Shown: positions 7,395-17,671 of the stretch, piece after piece
How the letters are laid out: every line of letters begins with the position of its first letter
How positions within the stretch are numbered: position 1 is the first letter of the stretch
Source: Limimaricola sp.
GTDB taxonomy: Bacteria > Pseudomonadota > Alphaproteobacteria > Rhodobacterales > Rhodobacteraceae
Direction of reading: 5' to 3'
DNA length: 64,000 nt
Assembly (NCBI RefSeq): GCF_016125575.1
Contig: NZ_WGLM01000005.1
Location: 372,001-436,000 of the forward strand
Translations under genes and position numbers: made by a program
Notes under the pieces: model-generated
Told to the model about the DNA's origin: nothing
Seen by the model: the letters and a program-made list of their open reading frames with translations, nothing else
Databases searched by the model: none

Positions 7395-9065
7395 ATGCGT
7401 CCGCTTGTTGCGCTTGTCCTTTGCCTTCTGGTGCTGGGCGCCGTCCCCGCGCAGGCCGAAACGGGTGATTGCGACAGCCCTGCCTACATGGCCCAGTTCC
7501 CCGATGCTGCCTCAGCCGCTGATATCGCCTGTGTCGAGTTGTTCCGCGAAAACTATACGTCACCCGAGGGGCCACGGGTGATCCGTGGCATTTCCGACGC
7601 CGCCGCCAACTGGGCCGTCACGCCCGGGATCGAGGCCGGGGTCGAGCGGGGCGTGAGGGCCGCAATCAGCGCGCTTGGCCAGCTTGGCACCTACAGGATC
7701 GACGACGTCACGATCCTCCTGCTTGATGATACCCACAGCTTTGACGGCCCCGAGGTTCTGGCCGAAACCGACGGACGACGCGACCGGACAGGCGGACGGC
7801 CGGGCGAGTGCCTGATCACGCTGTATTCGCTGGTTGGGGCCAGCGCAGAACGCGACATGGCGGTGACCACGGCGCACGAGATTTTTCACTGCGTGCAATA
7901 TGCCAGCTTCAGCCAGGCCAAGATGAACGGCTACGACGACAGCGCGGCGTGGTGGATCGAGGGGTCGGCAGAATGGTTCGCCTCGCTTGCGGTCGACGAC
8001 AGCGGCCCCGCGACGGACCGTGGCGCCGCCTTCGACGACAAGGTCAGCGCCCATACCCCGCTTTACGCGATGGCGCACGAGGCGGTGGTGTTTTTCGACT
8101 GGCTGATGACCACGCGAGCCCCCTCTGCGCTGATCCCCTTCCTCAACCAGATGGCCGAAAGTGGCAGCGTGGCAGCACAACGCGCGGCGATGCGGGCCGC
8201 ATTGTCGCAGGACGACTGGCGCGACTTCTCGCGCGCCTATGCCGGCGCCAACATCACCCAGCCTTGGGGAGATGCCGTAACCCTGTCACCGGCAATGTCG
8301 GACACGATAAACGTCACCCGCACCCAGACCCACCACGTCAGCGCCGGGCCGTTCACGCTGGAATTGCGCGCGGTCGAATACGATTGCGGGACATGGGGCA
8401 ACACGGTGTCGCCGGGGCAGGCGCTGGTCTCGGTCACGCAGGCGTTTTCGTCGGATTGGGGCGACTGGCCGGACGAGATCGACACGCGTGCAGGGGCGGG
8501 ATCAAGCTATGACATGGTCGCCTTCCAGACAGGCGACGCCAAAATGGATATCTCCGTGCGCATCGAACAGCGCCGCACCTGCCAGCCTTGTGCCGGCAGC
8601 GATGCCGTTGACGCCTGCCTTGTGGGCACTTGGCAGATGACCGGCGGCGGGCCGGTGGAATGGATGAAATCGCAGGGCTTGCCGATCACCCACGCGACCG
8701 AAGGACCGCGCATCGTCACCTATCTCAGCTCGGGCGCCTATGGGACCGAGCCTGTCAGCGGCACGCTGGACATGGCCGATGATCGCTTCACCTCGCATGG
8801 CGCCGGGGCAACCACCGTTGCCACAGGACGATGGTCGGCCGCGGAAGGAACGCTGAACATCTGCCAGGACAGTGGTGGACTGACAGGTCAGGTCCGCGTC
8901 ACCACCGACGCCGGGAGCCACACGATGCCGGTGTCAAAGCCGGGCGCCGGGACCATCAGCATGGCCTATAGCTGCGCCGGCGACAGCCTGCAGACCTCGA
9001 TGCATTTTCCCGGCCTGCCCGACATGGTGACCGAGTATGGCAAGATCGCGTCCGAGCTACCCTAG
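7395..9065 (+). CDS. Secreted protein with gluzincin-like zinc protease motif
   Basis: A 556-residue exported protein. Residues 1-21 form a signal peptide ending AQA. The zinc motif HEIFH stands at 161-165, and a downstream WWIEGSAEW places a glutamate (E189) 24 residues after the second histidine, the geometry of gluzincin metallopeptidases. Paired cysteines in the C-terminal half (CQPC, CLVG, CQDSG, CAGD) suggest disulfides, and the region from about 390 on is beta-rich (a lipocalin-like TWQMTGGG... stretch). I do not recognise a named family. The 3' end overlaps the convergent sufS by 9 bases. Peptidase activity is inferred from motifs only. Confidence 0.7.
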   Translation: MRPLVALVLCLLVLGAVPAQAETGDCDSPAYMAQFPDAASAADIACVELFRENYTSPEGPRVIRGISDAAANWAVTPGIEAGVERGVRAAISALGQLGTYRIDDVTILLLDDTHSFDGPEVLAETDGRRDRTGGRPGECLITLYSLVGASAERDMAVTTAHEIFHCVQYASFSQAKMNGYDDSAAWWIEGSAEWFASLAVDDSGPATDRGAAFDDKVSAHTPLYAMAHEAVVFFDWLMTTRAPSALIPFLNQMAESGSVAAQRAAMRAALSQDDWRDFSRAYAGANITQPWGDAVTLSPAMSDTINVTRTQTHHVSAGPFTLELRAVEYDCGTWGNTVSPGQALVSVTQAFSSDWGDWPDEIDTRAGAGSSYDMVAFQTGDAKMDISVRIEQRRTCQPCAGSDAVDACLVGTWQMTGGGPVEWMKSQGLPITHATEGPRIVTYLSSGAYGTEPVSGTLDMADDRFTSHGAGATTVATGRWSAAEGTLNICQDSGGLTGQVRVTTDAGSHTMPVSKPGAGTISMAYSCAGDSLQTSMHFPGLPDMVTEYGKIASELP

Positions 9066-10280
9066 CAGATCATGTGCCAGTTCCAGCGCATCGACCAGCG
9101 CATCAACCTCGGCAGTCGTGTTGTAGAGGCCGAATGACGCGCGGCACGTCGCGCCCACGCCCATATGCGCCATCAAAGGCATCGCGCAATGCGTGCCGGC
9201 GCGCACGGCAACACCCTTCTTGTCGAGGATCGTCGAGATGTCGTGGGCATGGGCAGCGCCCGCCATCGTGAAGCTGAAGATCGCCGCCTTTTCCTTTGAT
9301 TTTCCTTGCAGGTTCAGCCAGTTCAACCCCTCCAGCCGGGATCTGGCATAGTCGCGCAAGTCTCGCTCATGGGCGGCGATGGCCTCCATGCCAAGTCCAG
9401 TCATGTAGTCGAGCGCGACGCCAAGGCCGATTGTCTGCACGATCCCCGGTGTCCCGGCTTCGAATTTCAGAGGCGGGACTGCCCATGTCACGGTGTCGCG
9501 CGTCACGTCGCGGATCATGTCGCCGCCACCGATGAAGGGCCGCATCTCGGCCTGTCGGTCGGCACGGACATAGATCGCACCCGAGCCGGACGGACCATAA
9601 AGCTTGTGCCCCGTCACCGCGTAGAAATCACAGCCGATATCCTGCACGTCGACAGGCATGTGCACGGCGCCCTGGCTGCCGTCGACAAGCACAGGCACAC
9701 CTCGCGCATGGGCAGCTTCGGTGATTGCCGTTACATCAACAACGGTTCCCAACACGTTGGAGATATGGGTAATTGCAACCAACCGCGTGCGCGGCCCGAT
9801 CGCGTCGATCACCGCCTGCGGGTCCAGATCGCCATTGGCATCGCAATCGACCCACTTCAGCACCACGCCCTGCCGCTCTCGCAGGAAATGCCACGGCACG
9901 ATGTTGGCATGATGCTCCATGATCGACAGCACGATCTCGTCGCCCGGCTGTAGCCGCGGCGCCGCCCAGGCGTAAGAGACCATGTTGATCCCCTCGGTCG
10001 AGCCGGAATTGAGGATGATCTCGTCTTCAGAAGCCGCGTTGAGGAACCGTGCAACCTTGCCGCGCACCGCCTCGTATTTATCCGTTGCCAGATTGGACAG
10101 GTAATGCAGGCCCCTGTGAACATTGGCATATTCCATCGAATAGGCCTGCGTCACCGCGTCGATCACCGCGCGCGGTTTCTGCGCCGACGCGCCGTTGTCG
10201 AGATAGACCAGCGGCTTGCCATTCACCTCACGTGCCAGAATCGGGAAATCGCGGCGCACGGCTTCGACATCATAGCTCAT
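9057..10280 (-). CDS. sufS: Cysteine desulfurase SufS (group II)
   Basis: PLP enzyme of 407 residues that takes sulfur from cysteine for Fe-S assembly by the SUF system. The PLP lysine sits in VTGHKLYGPSG and the catalytic cysteine in RAGTHCAMPL, the short-loop layout of group II (SufS) enzymes. ATG 10280 gives the usual N-terminus (MSYDVEAVRRDFPIL); the 34-residue upstream extension is read from the neighbouring gene. The start overlaps the YIP1 gene stop by 4 bases. It is the last gene of the suf operon. No SufE, SufU, SufA or SufT gene follows before the convergent protease gene, so these must lie elsewhere. Confidence 0.95.
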   Translation of the reverse strand: MSYDVEAVRRDFPILAREVNGKPLVYLDNGASAQKPRAVIDAVTQAYSMEYANVHRGLHYLSNLATDKYEAVRGKVARFLNAASEDEIILNSGSTEGINMVSYAWAAPRLQPGDEIVLSIMEHHANIVPWHFLRERQGVVLKWVDCDANGDLDPQAVIDAIGPRTRLVAITHISNVLGTVVDVTAITEAAHARGVPVLVDGSQGAVHMPVDVQDIGCDFYAVTGHKLYGPSGSGAIYVRADRQAEMRPFIGGGDMIRDVTRDTVTWAVPPLKFEAGTPGIVQTIGLGVALDYMTGLGMEAIAAHERDLRDYARSRLEGLNWLNLQGKSKEKAAIFSFTMAGAAHAHDISTILDKKGVAVRAGTHCAMPLMAHMGVGATCRASFGLYNTTAEVDALVDALELAHDLLG

Positions 10281-10867
10281 GGCATTGCTCCTCCGGCCCC
10301 GACGCCAATCAGGGCCAGCAAAATCGTCAGGCCCAGCCCCATGCCGAAAAAGGCCAGTACCAGCACCCCGAACGCCTTCCACATACTTGCGAAACCATGC
10401 AGGACGTTCACGAATGCCAAGAGGCAGCGCAGCAGCGCGATCAACCCAAGGATCGACAGGATCTCGGCCACTGGAAGGCTGAGATAGCTGACCAGTGTGA
10501 TCATCAGCCGCACCACCATCGCCACCGCCTCAAGCCAGGCGACAAGCGCGATCGTGGCGCCGAAACCACCCGTTCCGCCCACCATGCGGCCGGTGAAATT
10601 GACGGCAAAGATCATCGTGACGAGGATCCCGCCAAGGATCAGCGCGTAGGTGAAAGGCGAGACATCAATCGTGCCTTCCGGCAGGACAATCGCCATCGGG
10701 CCCTGGGTCACCCAGACCAGCAGAACGCTAAGCACAACGACCAGCGCCAGCGCCGACCACAATGTGCCGCGCGAGGCCGGTCGCGCCACGATCCGCCCGG
10801 CAACCGCCGTCGGGTCGCGCAGCGTGTCGGCCACGAGGATCAGCGCACCGCGAATGTCACCCAGCAT
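10277..10867 (-). CDS. YIP1 family membrane protein
   Basis: A 196-residue protein with five hydrophobic segments that matches the YIP1 domain pattern. It lies between sufD and sufS together with a second YIP1-like gene, overlapping both neighbours, so it is co-transcribed with Fe-S assembly genes. The bacterial function of YIP1 proteins is not known, and nothing in the sequence shows a link to iron or sulfur. The position inside a suf operon is a recurring arrangement in Rhodobacteraceae as far as I recall. Confidence 0.75.
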   Translation of the reverse strand: MLGDIRGALILVADTLRDPTAVAGRIVARPASRGTLWSALALVVVLSVLLVWVTQGPMAIVLPEGTIDVSPFTYALILGGILVTMIFAVNFTGRMVGGTGGFGATIALVAWLEAVAMVVRLMITLVSYLSLPVAEILSILGLIALLRCLLAFVNVLHGFASMWKAFGVLVLAFFGMGLGLTILLALIGVGAGGAMP

Positions 10868-11369
10868 CGACGGGCGCCTCGGCTTCGCGCAGCGACATGC
10901 CCCAGATTACGAGGAACAGTACCAGCCACGCCGCACCCACGACCTGCGTGACCACCGCCTGCGGCCCGGCCAGACCAACGGCCAGCCCCTGCACCAACAG
11001 CAGCGGCGCACAGGACAGCAGGGCCCAGAACAACGCCAACCGCGCGCCAAACCAGCTGCCCTTGCCGCCGAACAGGCGGGCAATCAGGTGGCTGAGAGCG
11101 GCGATGCCGTAAAACACCAGCGGCATCAGGAACAGCCAGACGAAAAGCGTGGTTCCCATCAGCATGTCGAAGTCAGCCGAACCGTCGGTGGCACCCTGAC
11201 CGGCCGCCGAAATGCGCAAAAGGCGGGGGATCTGCGCGACAAAAACCAGCCCGCAGGCGAACATCACGTAGGCAATGGCCCGGTCTTCACGCCGGCCCAT
11301 CGCCAGCAGGTCGCGCATGACCGCGCGCGGAGTGCGCCAACTGCGCACGATATCTGCCGTCACCGCCAT
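10857..11369 (-). CDS. YIP1 family membrane protein
   Basis: A 170-residue membrane protein with four to five hydrophobic segments after a polar 35-residue N-terminus (MAVTADIVRSWRTPRAVMRDL). It resembles its downstream neighbour in layout and is probably a divergent YIP1 paralogue. The start codon touches the sufD stop and the end overlaps the next YIP1 gene by 11 bases. Two small membrane proteins of one family encoded together suggest a hetero-oligomer. Role in Fe-S biogenesis unknown. Confidence 0.65.
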   Translation of the reverse strand: MAVTADIVRSWRTPRAVMRDLLAMGRREDRAIAYVMFACGLVFVAQIPRLLRISAAGQGATDGSADFDMLMGTTLFVWLFLMPLVFYGIAALSHLIARLFGGKGSWFGARLALFWALLSCAPLLLVQGLAVGLAGPQAVVTQVVGAAWLVLFLVIWGMSLREAEAPVDAG

Positions 11370-12639
11370 CAGTGATGCCTTGCCAGCCAGCCTTCCAGCC
11401 GGTCGCGCAACTCCTCCGCAAGGGCGGGATCATCGATTTCGGCAAGGGATTCGGCGAGGAAGGCCAATGTCAGAAGCATGGTTGCCGTGCGTTCCGGCAC
11501 CCCGCGCGAGCGCAGGTAGAACAGCGCCGTATCGTCGATCGCGCCCGAGGTGGAACCGTGCGAACAGGCCACGTCATCGGCGTAGATCTCCAGTTCGGGC
11601 TTGGCGAGAAAGCGGCTGTCGTCATCGAGCAGCAAGGATTGGCTGATCTGGTAGCCGTCAGTCTTCTGCGCGCCGGGTTTCACCAGGATCTTGCCCTGAA
11701 ACACGCCCGTCGCGCCGTTGCGCAGCACCTTTTTGAAGACTTGCCTGCTTTCGCAACCCACCGCGTCATGCGTGACGAAAACGGTATCGTCCTGATGGAA
11801 ATCGTCGCCGTCGCCGACGACAGCGCCCGCCACATGGGCCACGCCGCCATCGCCCTTCAGCGTCAGCACGGTTTCATTGCGGGTCATCGCGCCGTTCAGC
11901 GTCAGCGTGAAGGACTTGAACCGCGCATCGGCGGCGACCCTTGCAAAACAATGGGTTGCAGCCCGACGTTCATGGTCGCGCCCCTGCAGGCGGACATGGT
12001 GAAACGCAGCACCTTCGGCAACGTCCACCTCCATCACGGTGGACAGCCGCGCCGCGCCTGCGCCGGATTCCAGCAGCGTCAGATCCGCGCCGGGTTCGAT
12101 TCGCACGACATGGTGCATCACCGCCTCGGCTGTCTCATCGCGGCGGAGGTAGATCAGGTGAACGGGACGGCTTACCTTGCCAGTCGCCCGGATCACGGCG
12201 CCTTGGGTAGCCGTGGCGGTATTAAGCGCGGCCAGCGGGCGGGCCACAGGCACTTGCCCCGCCGCTTCAAGAACGCCGTAGAACTCCTTGACCCAATGGA
12301 TATCTTTCGCAGTGACATCGGCCAACTGCAGGATTTCCACGCCACTTTCATCCAGACCGTCCGATGCGTCTGCATCAAAGACGCCATCGACGAAAACCAG
12401 TCGGAGCGCATTGGTCCCGGCAAAAATGTCGTCGGCCTCGCCAACCTTCGCTGGCGTGGGATCGGTCGAGATTAGTGTCGTTGGATCCGTGTAACGCCAG
12501 TACTCATCGCGCCGCCCGGGCAGGCCCATCTCGGCCAGCCGTGCGCGGGCGGCCTGCCGCGCCTCACTTGCCCAAGCCCCGCCTTGGGGAAGCTCCAGCG
12601 CCGCGAGCGCCGGATCGGTCGTGCGTTTCGCCAAGGCCA

Positions 12640-12640
<1 letters not shown>
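11369..12640 (-). CDS. sufD: Fe-S cluster assembly protein SufD
   Basis: A 423-residue scaffold subunit of the cytoplasmic SufBC2D complex. The right-handed beta-helix core and the C-terminal SufB/SufD signature are present (CSHGSTSGAIDDTALFYLRSRG, about residues 355-375; only key parts quoted), including the conserved histidine after Cys-Ser. ATG 12640 overlaps the sufC stop (TGATG); a GTG three bases upstream is possible but less likely. It pairs with SufB and SufC encoded upstream. Confidence 0.94.
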
Positions 12641-13395
<755 letters not shown>

Positions 13396-13418
13396 CTTCT
13401 TCTCCTTCAAGGTCGACG

Positions 13419-14921
13419 TCAGCCGACCGAACCTTCCAGGCTGATGGCGACCAGTTGCTGGGCCTCCATCGCGAATTCCATCGGCAGTTCCTGCAGCACC
13501 TCGCGGCAGAAGCCGTTGACGACCAGCGCCACCGCCTCTTCCTCGTCCATGCCACGCGAGCGGCAGTAGAACAGCTGGTCGTCATCGACCTTGCTGGTCG
13601 TGGCCTCGTGTTCCACGCGGCTGCTGTTGTTGCGCACCTCGATGTAGGGCACGGTATGCGCGCCGCACTTGTCGCCGATCAGCAGGCTGTCGCACTGGGT
13701 GTAGTTACGGCTGTCCTTGGCCTTGGGGTGCATGCTGACCAGCCCGCGATAGGTGTTCTGCGCCTTGCCGGCCGAAATCCCCTTGGACACGATCCGGCTT
13801 TTCGTGCGCTTGCCAAGGTGCACCATCTTGGTGCCGGTATCGGCCTGCTGCATGTTATTGGCAATGGCGATGGAATAGAACTCGCCCTGGGTGTCGTCGC
13901 CACGCAGGATGCACGAGGGGTATTTCCACGTAATGGCAGAGCCGGTTTCCACCTGCGTCCAGCTGACCTTGGACCGGTCGCCGCGGCAATCGGCGCGCTT
14001 GGTGACGAAGTTGTAGATGCCGCCCTTGCCCTCTTCGTCGCCGGGATACCAGTTCTGGACGGTCGAATATTTCACCTCGGCATCTTCCTCGAGGATGATC
14101 TCGACCACCGCGGCGTGCAGCTGCGCGGTGTCGCGCTTGGGAGCCGTGCAGCCTTCAAGGTAGCTGACGTAACTGCCCTTGTCGGCGATGATCAGCGTCC
14201 GCTCGAACTGGCCTGTATTCTCGGCATTGATCCGGAAATAGGTCGACAGTTCCATCGGGCAGCGCACTCCGGGCGGCACGTAGACAAACGAGCCGTCCGA
14301 GAACACGGCCGAGTTGAGAGTGGCATAGAAGTTGTCCGTCGCCGGCACGACCGACCCCAGATACTTGCGGACCAGCTCGGGGTATTCGCGGATCGCCTCG
14401 GAAATCGAACAGAAGATCACCCCGGCCTTCTTCAGCTCCTCGCGGAAGGTGGTTCCGACGCTGACACTGTCAAAAACCGCGTCAACCGCAACGCGCCGCT
14501 CTTCCTCGGGCATCTCGACCCCGGCCAGAATCGCCTGTTCCTTCAGTGGGATACCCAGCCGCTTGTAGGTCGCCAGCAGCTTGGGATCGACGTCGTCAAG
14601 GCTCTTGGGCTTGACGAGCATGCTCTTCGGGCGAGCGTAGTAATAGATGCTTTGAAAGTCGATCTGGGGGTAATCGACCATCGCCCATGTCGGCTCGGTC
14701 ATCTTTTCCCAGCGCGCGAAGGCAGAGAGGCGCCATTCGGTCATCCACTCCGGCTCTTCGTTCTTGGCCGAGATCAGCCGCACGATGTCGGGGTTGACGC
14801 CCAGCGGGGCGAATTCGGTCTCGATCTCGGTGTTCCAGCCATACTTGTACTTGCCCGAAAGCCGCGCGACCGCCGCCACGGTTTCGTCGTCGACACCGTC
14901 CTTGACCTCGATATCCGCCAT
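13419..14921 (-). CDS. sufB: Fe-S cluster assembly protein SufB
   Basis: A 500-residue scaffold subunit on which SUF clusters are built. The N-terminal half shows family patterns ([31 protein letters not shown]), and the C-terminal core holds [18 protein letters not shown], where the cysteine that receives sulfur sits, and [23 protein letters not shown] 14921 (MADIEVK) follows AGGAAAGGACG and leaves a 17-base gap after the desulfurase gene; ATG 14942 would overlap that gene. It is the third gene of the iscR-suf operon. Confidence 0.95.
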   Translation of the reverse strand: MADIEVKDGVDDETVAAVARLSGKYKYGWNTEIETEFAPLGVNPDIVRLISAKNEEPEWMTEWRLSAFARWEKMTEPTWAMVDYPQIDFQSIYYYARPKSMLVKPKSLDDVDPKLLATYKRLGIPLKEQAILAGVEMPEEERRVAVDAVFDSVSVGTTFREELKKAGVIFCSISEAIREYPELVRKYLGSVVPATDNFYATLNSAVFSDGSFVYVPPGVRCPMELSTYFRINAENTGQFERTLIIADKGSYVSYLEGCTAPKRDTAQLHAAVVEIILEEDAEVKYSTVQNWYPGDEEGKGGIYNFVTKRADCRGDRSKVSWTQVETGSAITWKYPSCILRGDDTQGEFYSIAIANNMQQADTGTKMVHLGKRTKSRIVSKGISAGKAQNTYRGLVSMHPKAKDSRNYTQCDSLLIGDKCGAHTVPYIEVRNNSSRVEHEATTSKVDDDQLFYCRSRGMDEEEAVALVVNGFCREVLQELPMEFAMEAQQLVAISLEGSVG

Positions 14922-14938
14922 CTGTCGCGTCCTTTCCT

Positions 14939-15982
14939 TCACGCCACGCGGGCGCGCATGTTCTCGTGTTTGCGCAGCCAGGCTTGGGCAAATGCCGTCA
15001 CCTCGTCGCGCGTCGTCTCCAGCCCCAGCGACACCCGGATGGCCGAGGCCGCATCCGCCTGTGACAGGCCCATCTCCTGCAATACCCGGCTGGCCTTCAC
15101 CTTGCCGCTGGAACAGGCCGAGCCTGCCGAAATGGCAAAACCGGCCAAGTCCATCGCCATCACCTGCGTCTCGCCCTTCCAGCCCGGTGTGACCAGCGCG
15201 GTGACGTTTGGCAACCGCTTGGACCCTTTCCCGACAAAAATAGTCTCCCTTGCGTTCTCCTCAAGGAGGTTTTCCAGAAGATCACGCAATTGGGCCACTT
15301 CATCCCAGCGTCCGGCCGCCAGATCGGCCTGTGCGGCCTGCGCGGCTGCGCCGAAACCCGCGATACCGATTATGTTCTCGGTGCCGGCACGCCGGCCCAT
15401 CTCCTGCCCGCCGCCCTTCAGTTGCGCCGCCAGGTCTGCCCCGCGTGGGATCACCAGCGCGCCCACGCCCTTCGGTCCGCCGATCTTGTGTGCGGACACG
15501 GAAACGCGCTCCACCCCCGCCCAGGCATAGGAGAACGGCAGCTTGCCGAAACCCTGCGTCAGGTCGCTGACGGCCAGCCCGTCGGGCAGGTCCTGCACCA
15601 CGCCGGTCTCCGAATTGGCCCATTGCAGCGTGCTGCGGGCCGGATCGGCGACCGTGACACGGCCCTGCGCATCAACCGGCAGCACGGCATCGATCCAGGC
15701 CGCCACGGCATCATGCTCGATCGCAGAACCCTGCAGCCCGCGCCCCGCCAGCGCCAGCGCTGCCGCCTCGGTCGCGCCGGAGGTGAAGATCACGTCCGCC
15801 TCGCCCGCGCCCAGCGCCTCGGCCACCTGCGCGCGCGCGCGTTCCACCAGCGCCTTGGCGGCCCGCCCCTCGGCGTGAACGCTCGAGGGGTTGCCGACCA
15901 CGTCCATCGCCGCCGCCATCGCCGCGCGCGCCTCGGCCCGCAACGGCGCGGTGGCCGCATGATCGAGATAGACGCGGCTCAC
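14939..15982 (-). CDS. Cysteine desulfurase, NifS/IscS type (group I)
   Basis: A 347-residue PLP enzyme, a second cysteine desulfurase in the same operon as sufS. The PLP lysine lies in [10 protein letters not shown] and the active cysteine in [11 protein letters not shown], the longer mobile loop of group I enzymes. It begins [14 protein letters not shown] as in NifS/IscS, though it is shorter than E. coli IscS. Its place between iscR and sufB is typical of alphaproteobacterial suf operons. Whether it feeds SufB, tRNA thiolation or another sink cannot be read from the sequence. Confidence 0.9.
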   Translation of the reverse strand: MSRVYLDHAATAPLRAEARAAMAAAMDVVGNPSSVHAEGRAAKALVERARAQVAEALGAGEADVIFTSGATEAAALALAGRGLQGSAIEHDAVAAWIDAVLPVDAQGRVTVADPARSTLQWANSETGVVQDLPDGLAVSDLTQGFGKLPFSYAWAGVERVSVSAHKIGGPKGVGALVIPRGADLAAQLKGGGQEMGRRAGTENIIGIAGFGAAAQAAQADLAAGRWDEVAQLRDLLENLLEENARETIFVGKGSKRLPNVTALVTPGWKGETQVMAMDLAGFAISAGSACSSGKVKASRVLQEMGLSQADAASAIRVSLGLETTRDEVTAFAQAWLRKHENMRARVA

Positions 15983-15993
15983 CGCCCCGCCCC

Positions 15994-16019
15994 TTCATCT
16001 TGCCCGAAATACTCCGGGG
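15994..16019. repeat. Intergenic repeat, copy A (CTTCATCTTG..AAATACTCC type)
   Basis: One of five copies in this window of a conserved 22-25-bp intergenic motif: TTCATCTTG, a 4-base spacer, then AAATACTCC. Here it lies between iscR and the cysteine desulfurase gene and is followed by a GC-rich inverted repeat (CCGGGGCAGCGCCCCGG). I recall similar motifs between genes in many Rhodobacteraceae genomes; the function is unknown. Confidence 0.7.
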
Positions 16020-16061
16020 TCCGGGGCAGCGCCCCGGGGCATGTGCAATGCGCCACGCCCC

Positions 16062-16520
16062 TCATTCGTCCACCACCTCGAAGAGCGCCGGCACAGCCGG
16101 ACAGGGCGCCAGCGAATTGGCCACCACGTCCGACAGGCGTGCCTGGTGCAGAAAGACATAGACATGGGCCGACAGCCCCTCCCACAGCCGGTTGCTGAGC
16201 GATTGCGCCCGGCTGCCCGAGGCGCCGCCCGAGGCGCCAGCGCCCTTGTGCATGGCGCTTACCGTCTCGTCGACGGCGCCCAACACTTCGCAGATGCGGA
16301 TGTCGGCAGCAGGGCGCGCAAGGCGATAGCCGCCGCCGGGGCCGCGCACAGCCTCGACCAGTTCGGCGCGGCGCAACTTGACAAACAGCTGTTCAAGGTA
16401 GGGAAGGCTGATGTCCTGCCGCCGCGAAATCTCGCTCAACGACACCAGATCGCCGGCCGGCTGCAACGCCAGGTCGACAAGGGCAACGACCGCGTAACGG
16501 CCTTTCGTGCTCAGCTTCAT
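16062..16520 (-). CDS. iscR: Rrf2/IscR-type regulator of the suf operon
   Basis: A 152-residue winged-helix Rrf2 regulator. It begins MKLSTKGRYAV and has the recognition region SLPYLEQLFVKLRRAELV and the wing GPGGGYRLARP. The usual IscR cluster ligands C92, C98 and C104 are absent: only C77 and C140 are present, and residues 91-106 (HKGAGASGGASGSRAQ) hold no cysteine. This resembles the atypical IscR described for Rhodobacter sphaeroides. ATG 16520 was chosen because it gives the family N-terminus. As first gene of the suf operon it probably represses the operon when Fe-S clusters suffice. Confidence 0.85.
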   Translation of the reverse strand: MKLSTKGRYAVVALVDLALQPAGDLVSLSEISRRQDISLPYLEQLFVKLRRAELVEAVRGPGGGYRLARPAADIRICEVLGAVDETVSAMHKGAGASGGASGSRAQSLSNRLWEGLSAHVYVFLHQARLSDVVANSLAPCPAVPALFEVVDE

Positions 16521-16649
16521 CGCTCTGCTCCCGCCATTCCGCCTGTCGGTCGTCGGGCGCAATGCCATTGACGCCAAGGGTCCGGCTGATTAACTCCGTC
16601 ACAGCCGAGCCGGGCGGTCCCGTGGAGACAGGGGATCGCTCCAGCCTAA

Positions 16650-16667
16650 TTTAGAATCCTTCTAAGG
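16650..16667. promoter_or_regulatory. Irr-type (ICE) box upstream of iscR-suf
   Basis: TTTAGAATCCTTCTAAGG contains the perfect inverted repeat TTAGAA-N3-TTCTAA, which matches the iron-control element bound by Irr in alphaproteobacteria. It lies 131 bp upstream of iscR in the intergenic region shared with the divergent hydrolase gene. Irr control of suf genes is known in related bacteria; here it is inferred from the motif. Confidence 0.65.
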
Positions 16668-16724
16668 TGTCTGAGAGTTTTCGTCAAGAATAGGCTCGCC
16701 GCACCTGCGATATCAGGAACTCCC

Positions 16725-17378
16725 ATGCCAGAAGTGATCTTTCCCGGCCCCGAAGGACGCCTCGAGGGGCGCTACCACCCTCAAAAAGACCGCGATGCCC
16801 CCATCGCGATCGTCCTTCATCCGCACCCGCAATTCGGCGGCACGATGAACAATCGTGTTGTCTACAACCTGCATTACGCGTTCTACCAGATGGGCTTTAC
16901 CGTGCTGCGGTTCAATTTCCGTGGCGTCGGCCGGAGCCAGGGCGAATATGATCAAGGCATCGGCGAGCTTTCGGATGCCGCCTCGGCGCTTGATTACCTG
17001 CAGTCGATGAACACCAATGCGAAGCATTGCTGGGTCGCCGGGTTCTCGTTCGGCGCGTGGATCGGCATGCAGCTTCTGATGCGCCGGCCCGAGATCACCG
17101 GGTTCATCTCGGTCAGCCCGCCGGCCAACATGTACGATTTCAGCTTTCTTGCCCCCTGCCCGTCGTCGGGGCTGGTCATCAACGGCTCGGCCGACCGGGT
17201 CGCGCCGCCGGCCGATACGGTCGGGCTTGTCAACAAGCTGCACGAGCAGAAGGGGATCACCATCACCCATGACGTGGTCGAGGGTGCCGGTCATTTCTTC
17301 GAAGATCCCTACATGGATACGATGATTGGAACGGTGAAGGACTATGTCCGCCGCCGCCTGACAGAGACGTCGCGCTAA
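16725..17378 (+). CDS. Alpha/beta hydrolase
   Basis: A 217-residue cytoplasmic alpha/beta hydrolase of the small bacterial type that begins with a PGPEGRLEG strand. It shows the oxyanion region HPHPQFGGTMNN, a GFSFGAW nucleophile-elbow position (G-F-S-F-G), an acid near GSADRVAPP and the catalytic histidine in VEGAGHFF. It is divergent from iscR and followed one base later by a small conserved gene. The substrate is unknown. Confidence 0.85.
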   Translation: MPEVIFPGPEGRLEGRYHPQKDRDAPIAIVLHPHPQFGGTMNNRVVYNLHYAFYQMGFTVLRFNFRGVGRSQGEYDQGIGELSDAASALDYLQSMNTNAKHCWVAGFSFGAWIGMQLLMRRPEITGFISVSPPANMYDFSFLAPCPSSGLVINGSADRVAPPADTVGLVNKLHEQKGITITHDVVEGAGHFFEDPYMDTMIGTVKDYVRRRLTETSR

Positions 17379-17379
17379 G

Positions 17380-17667
17380 ATGGGTGTGACCGAAGACCTG
17401 GCCGACGATCTGGCCCGCGATGCGATCGCAACCGCCGAAGACCTCGGCGATCCCACCCTGATCGACCGGGTGTCCAAGATGCTTGGCGACACCTCGACCA
17501 CCACGCAAGAGGCGTTTTTGACGGCAGTTCGGGTGCGTCTGGCGGCCGCGCGTGCCCGCAAGTTCATCGAGGCAGAGCGCGCCAAGGGCGCCGGCAAGAC
17601 GCACCAGAAGATCGACCTGTCGTCGCGCAAGATCATGAATGCGGATGACGGTAGCGGCGATCACTGA
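17380..17667 (+). CDS. Small conserved hypothetical protein
   Basis: A 95-residue acidic-then-basic helical protein with no signal or membrane segment. I do not recognise a domain. It starts one base after the hydrolase stop, so the two are co-transcribed, and the HD phosphohydrolase follows at once. The C-terminal half is rich in Ala, Arg and Lys (RVRLAAARARKFIEAERAKG). Confidence 0.6.
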   Translation: MGVTEDLADDLARDAIATAEDLGDPTLIDRVSKMLGDTSTTTQEAFLTAVRVRLAAARARKFIEAERAKGAGKTHQKIDLSSRKIMNADDGSGDH

Positions 17668-17671
17668 CCCA

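Noticed and set aside
13455-15530. A 691-codon plus-strand frame opposite sufB and the desulfurase
   Set aside because: It spans two well-supported genes on the other strand and shows no protein-family pattern.
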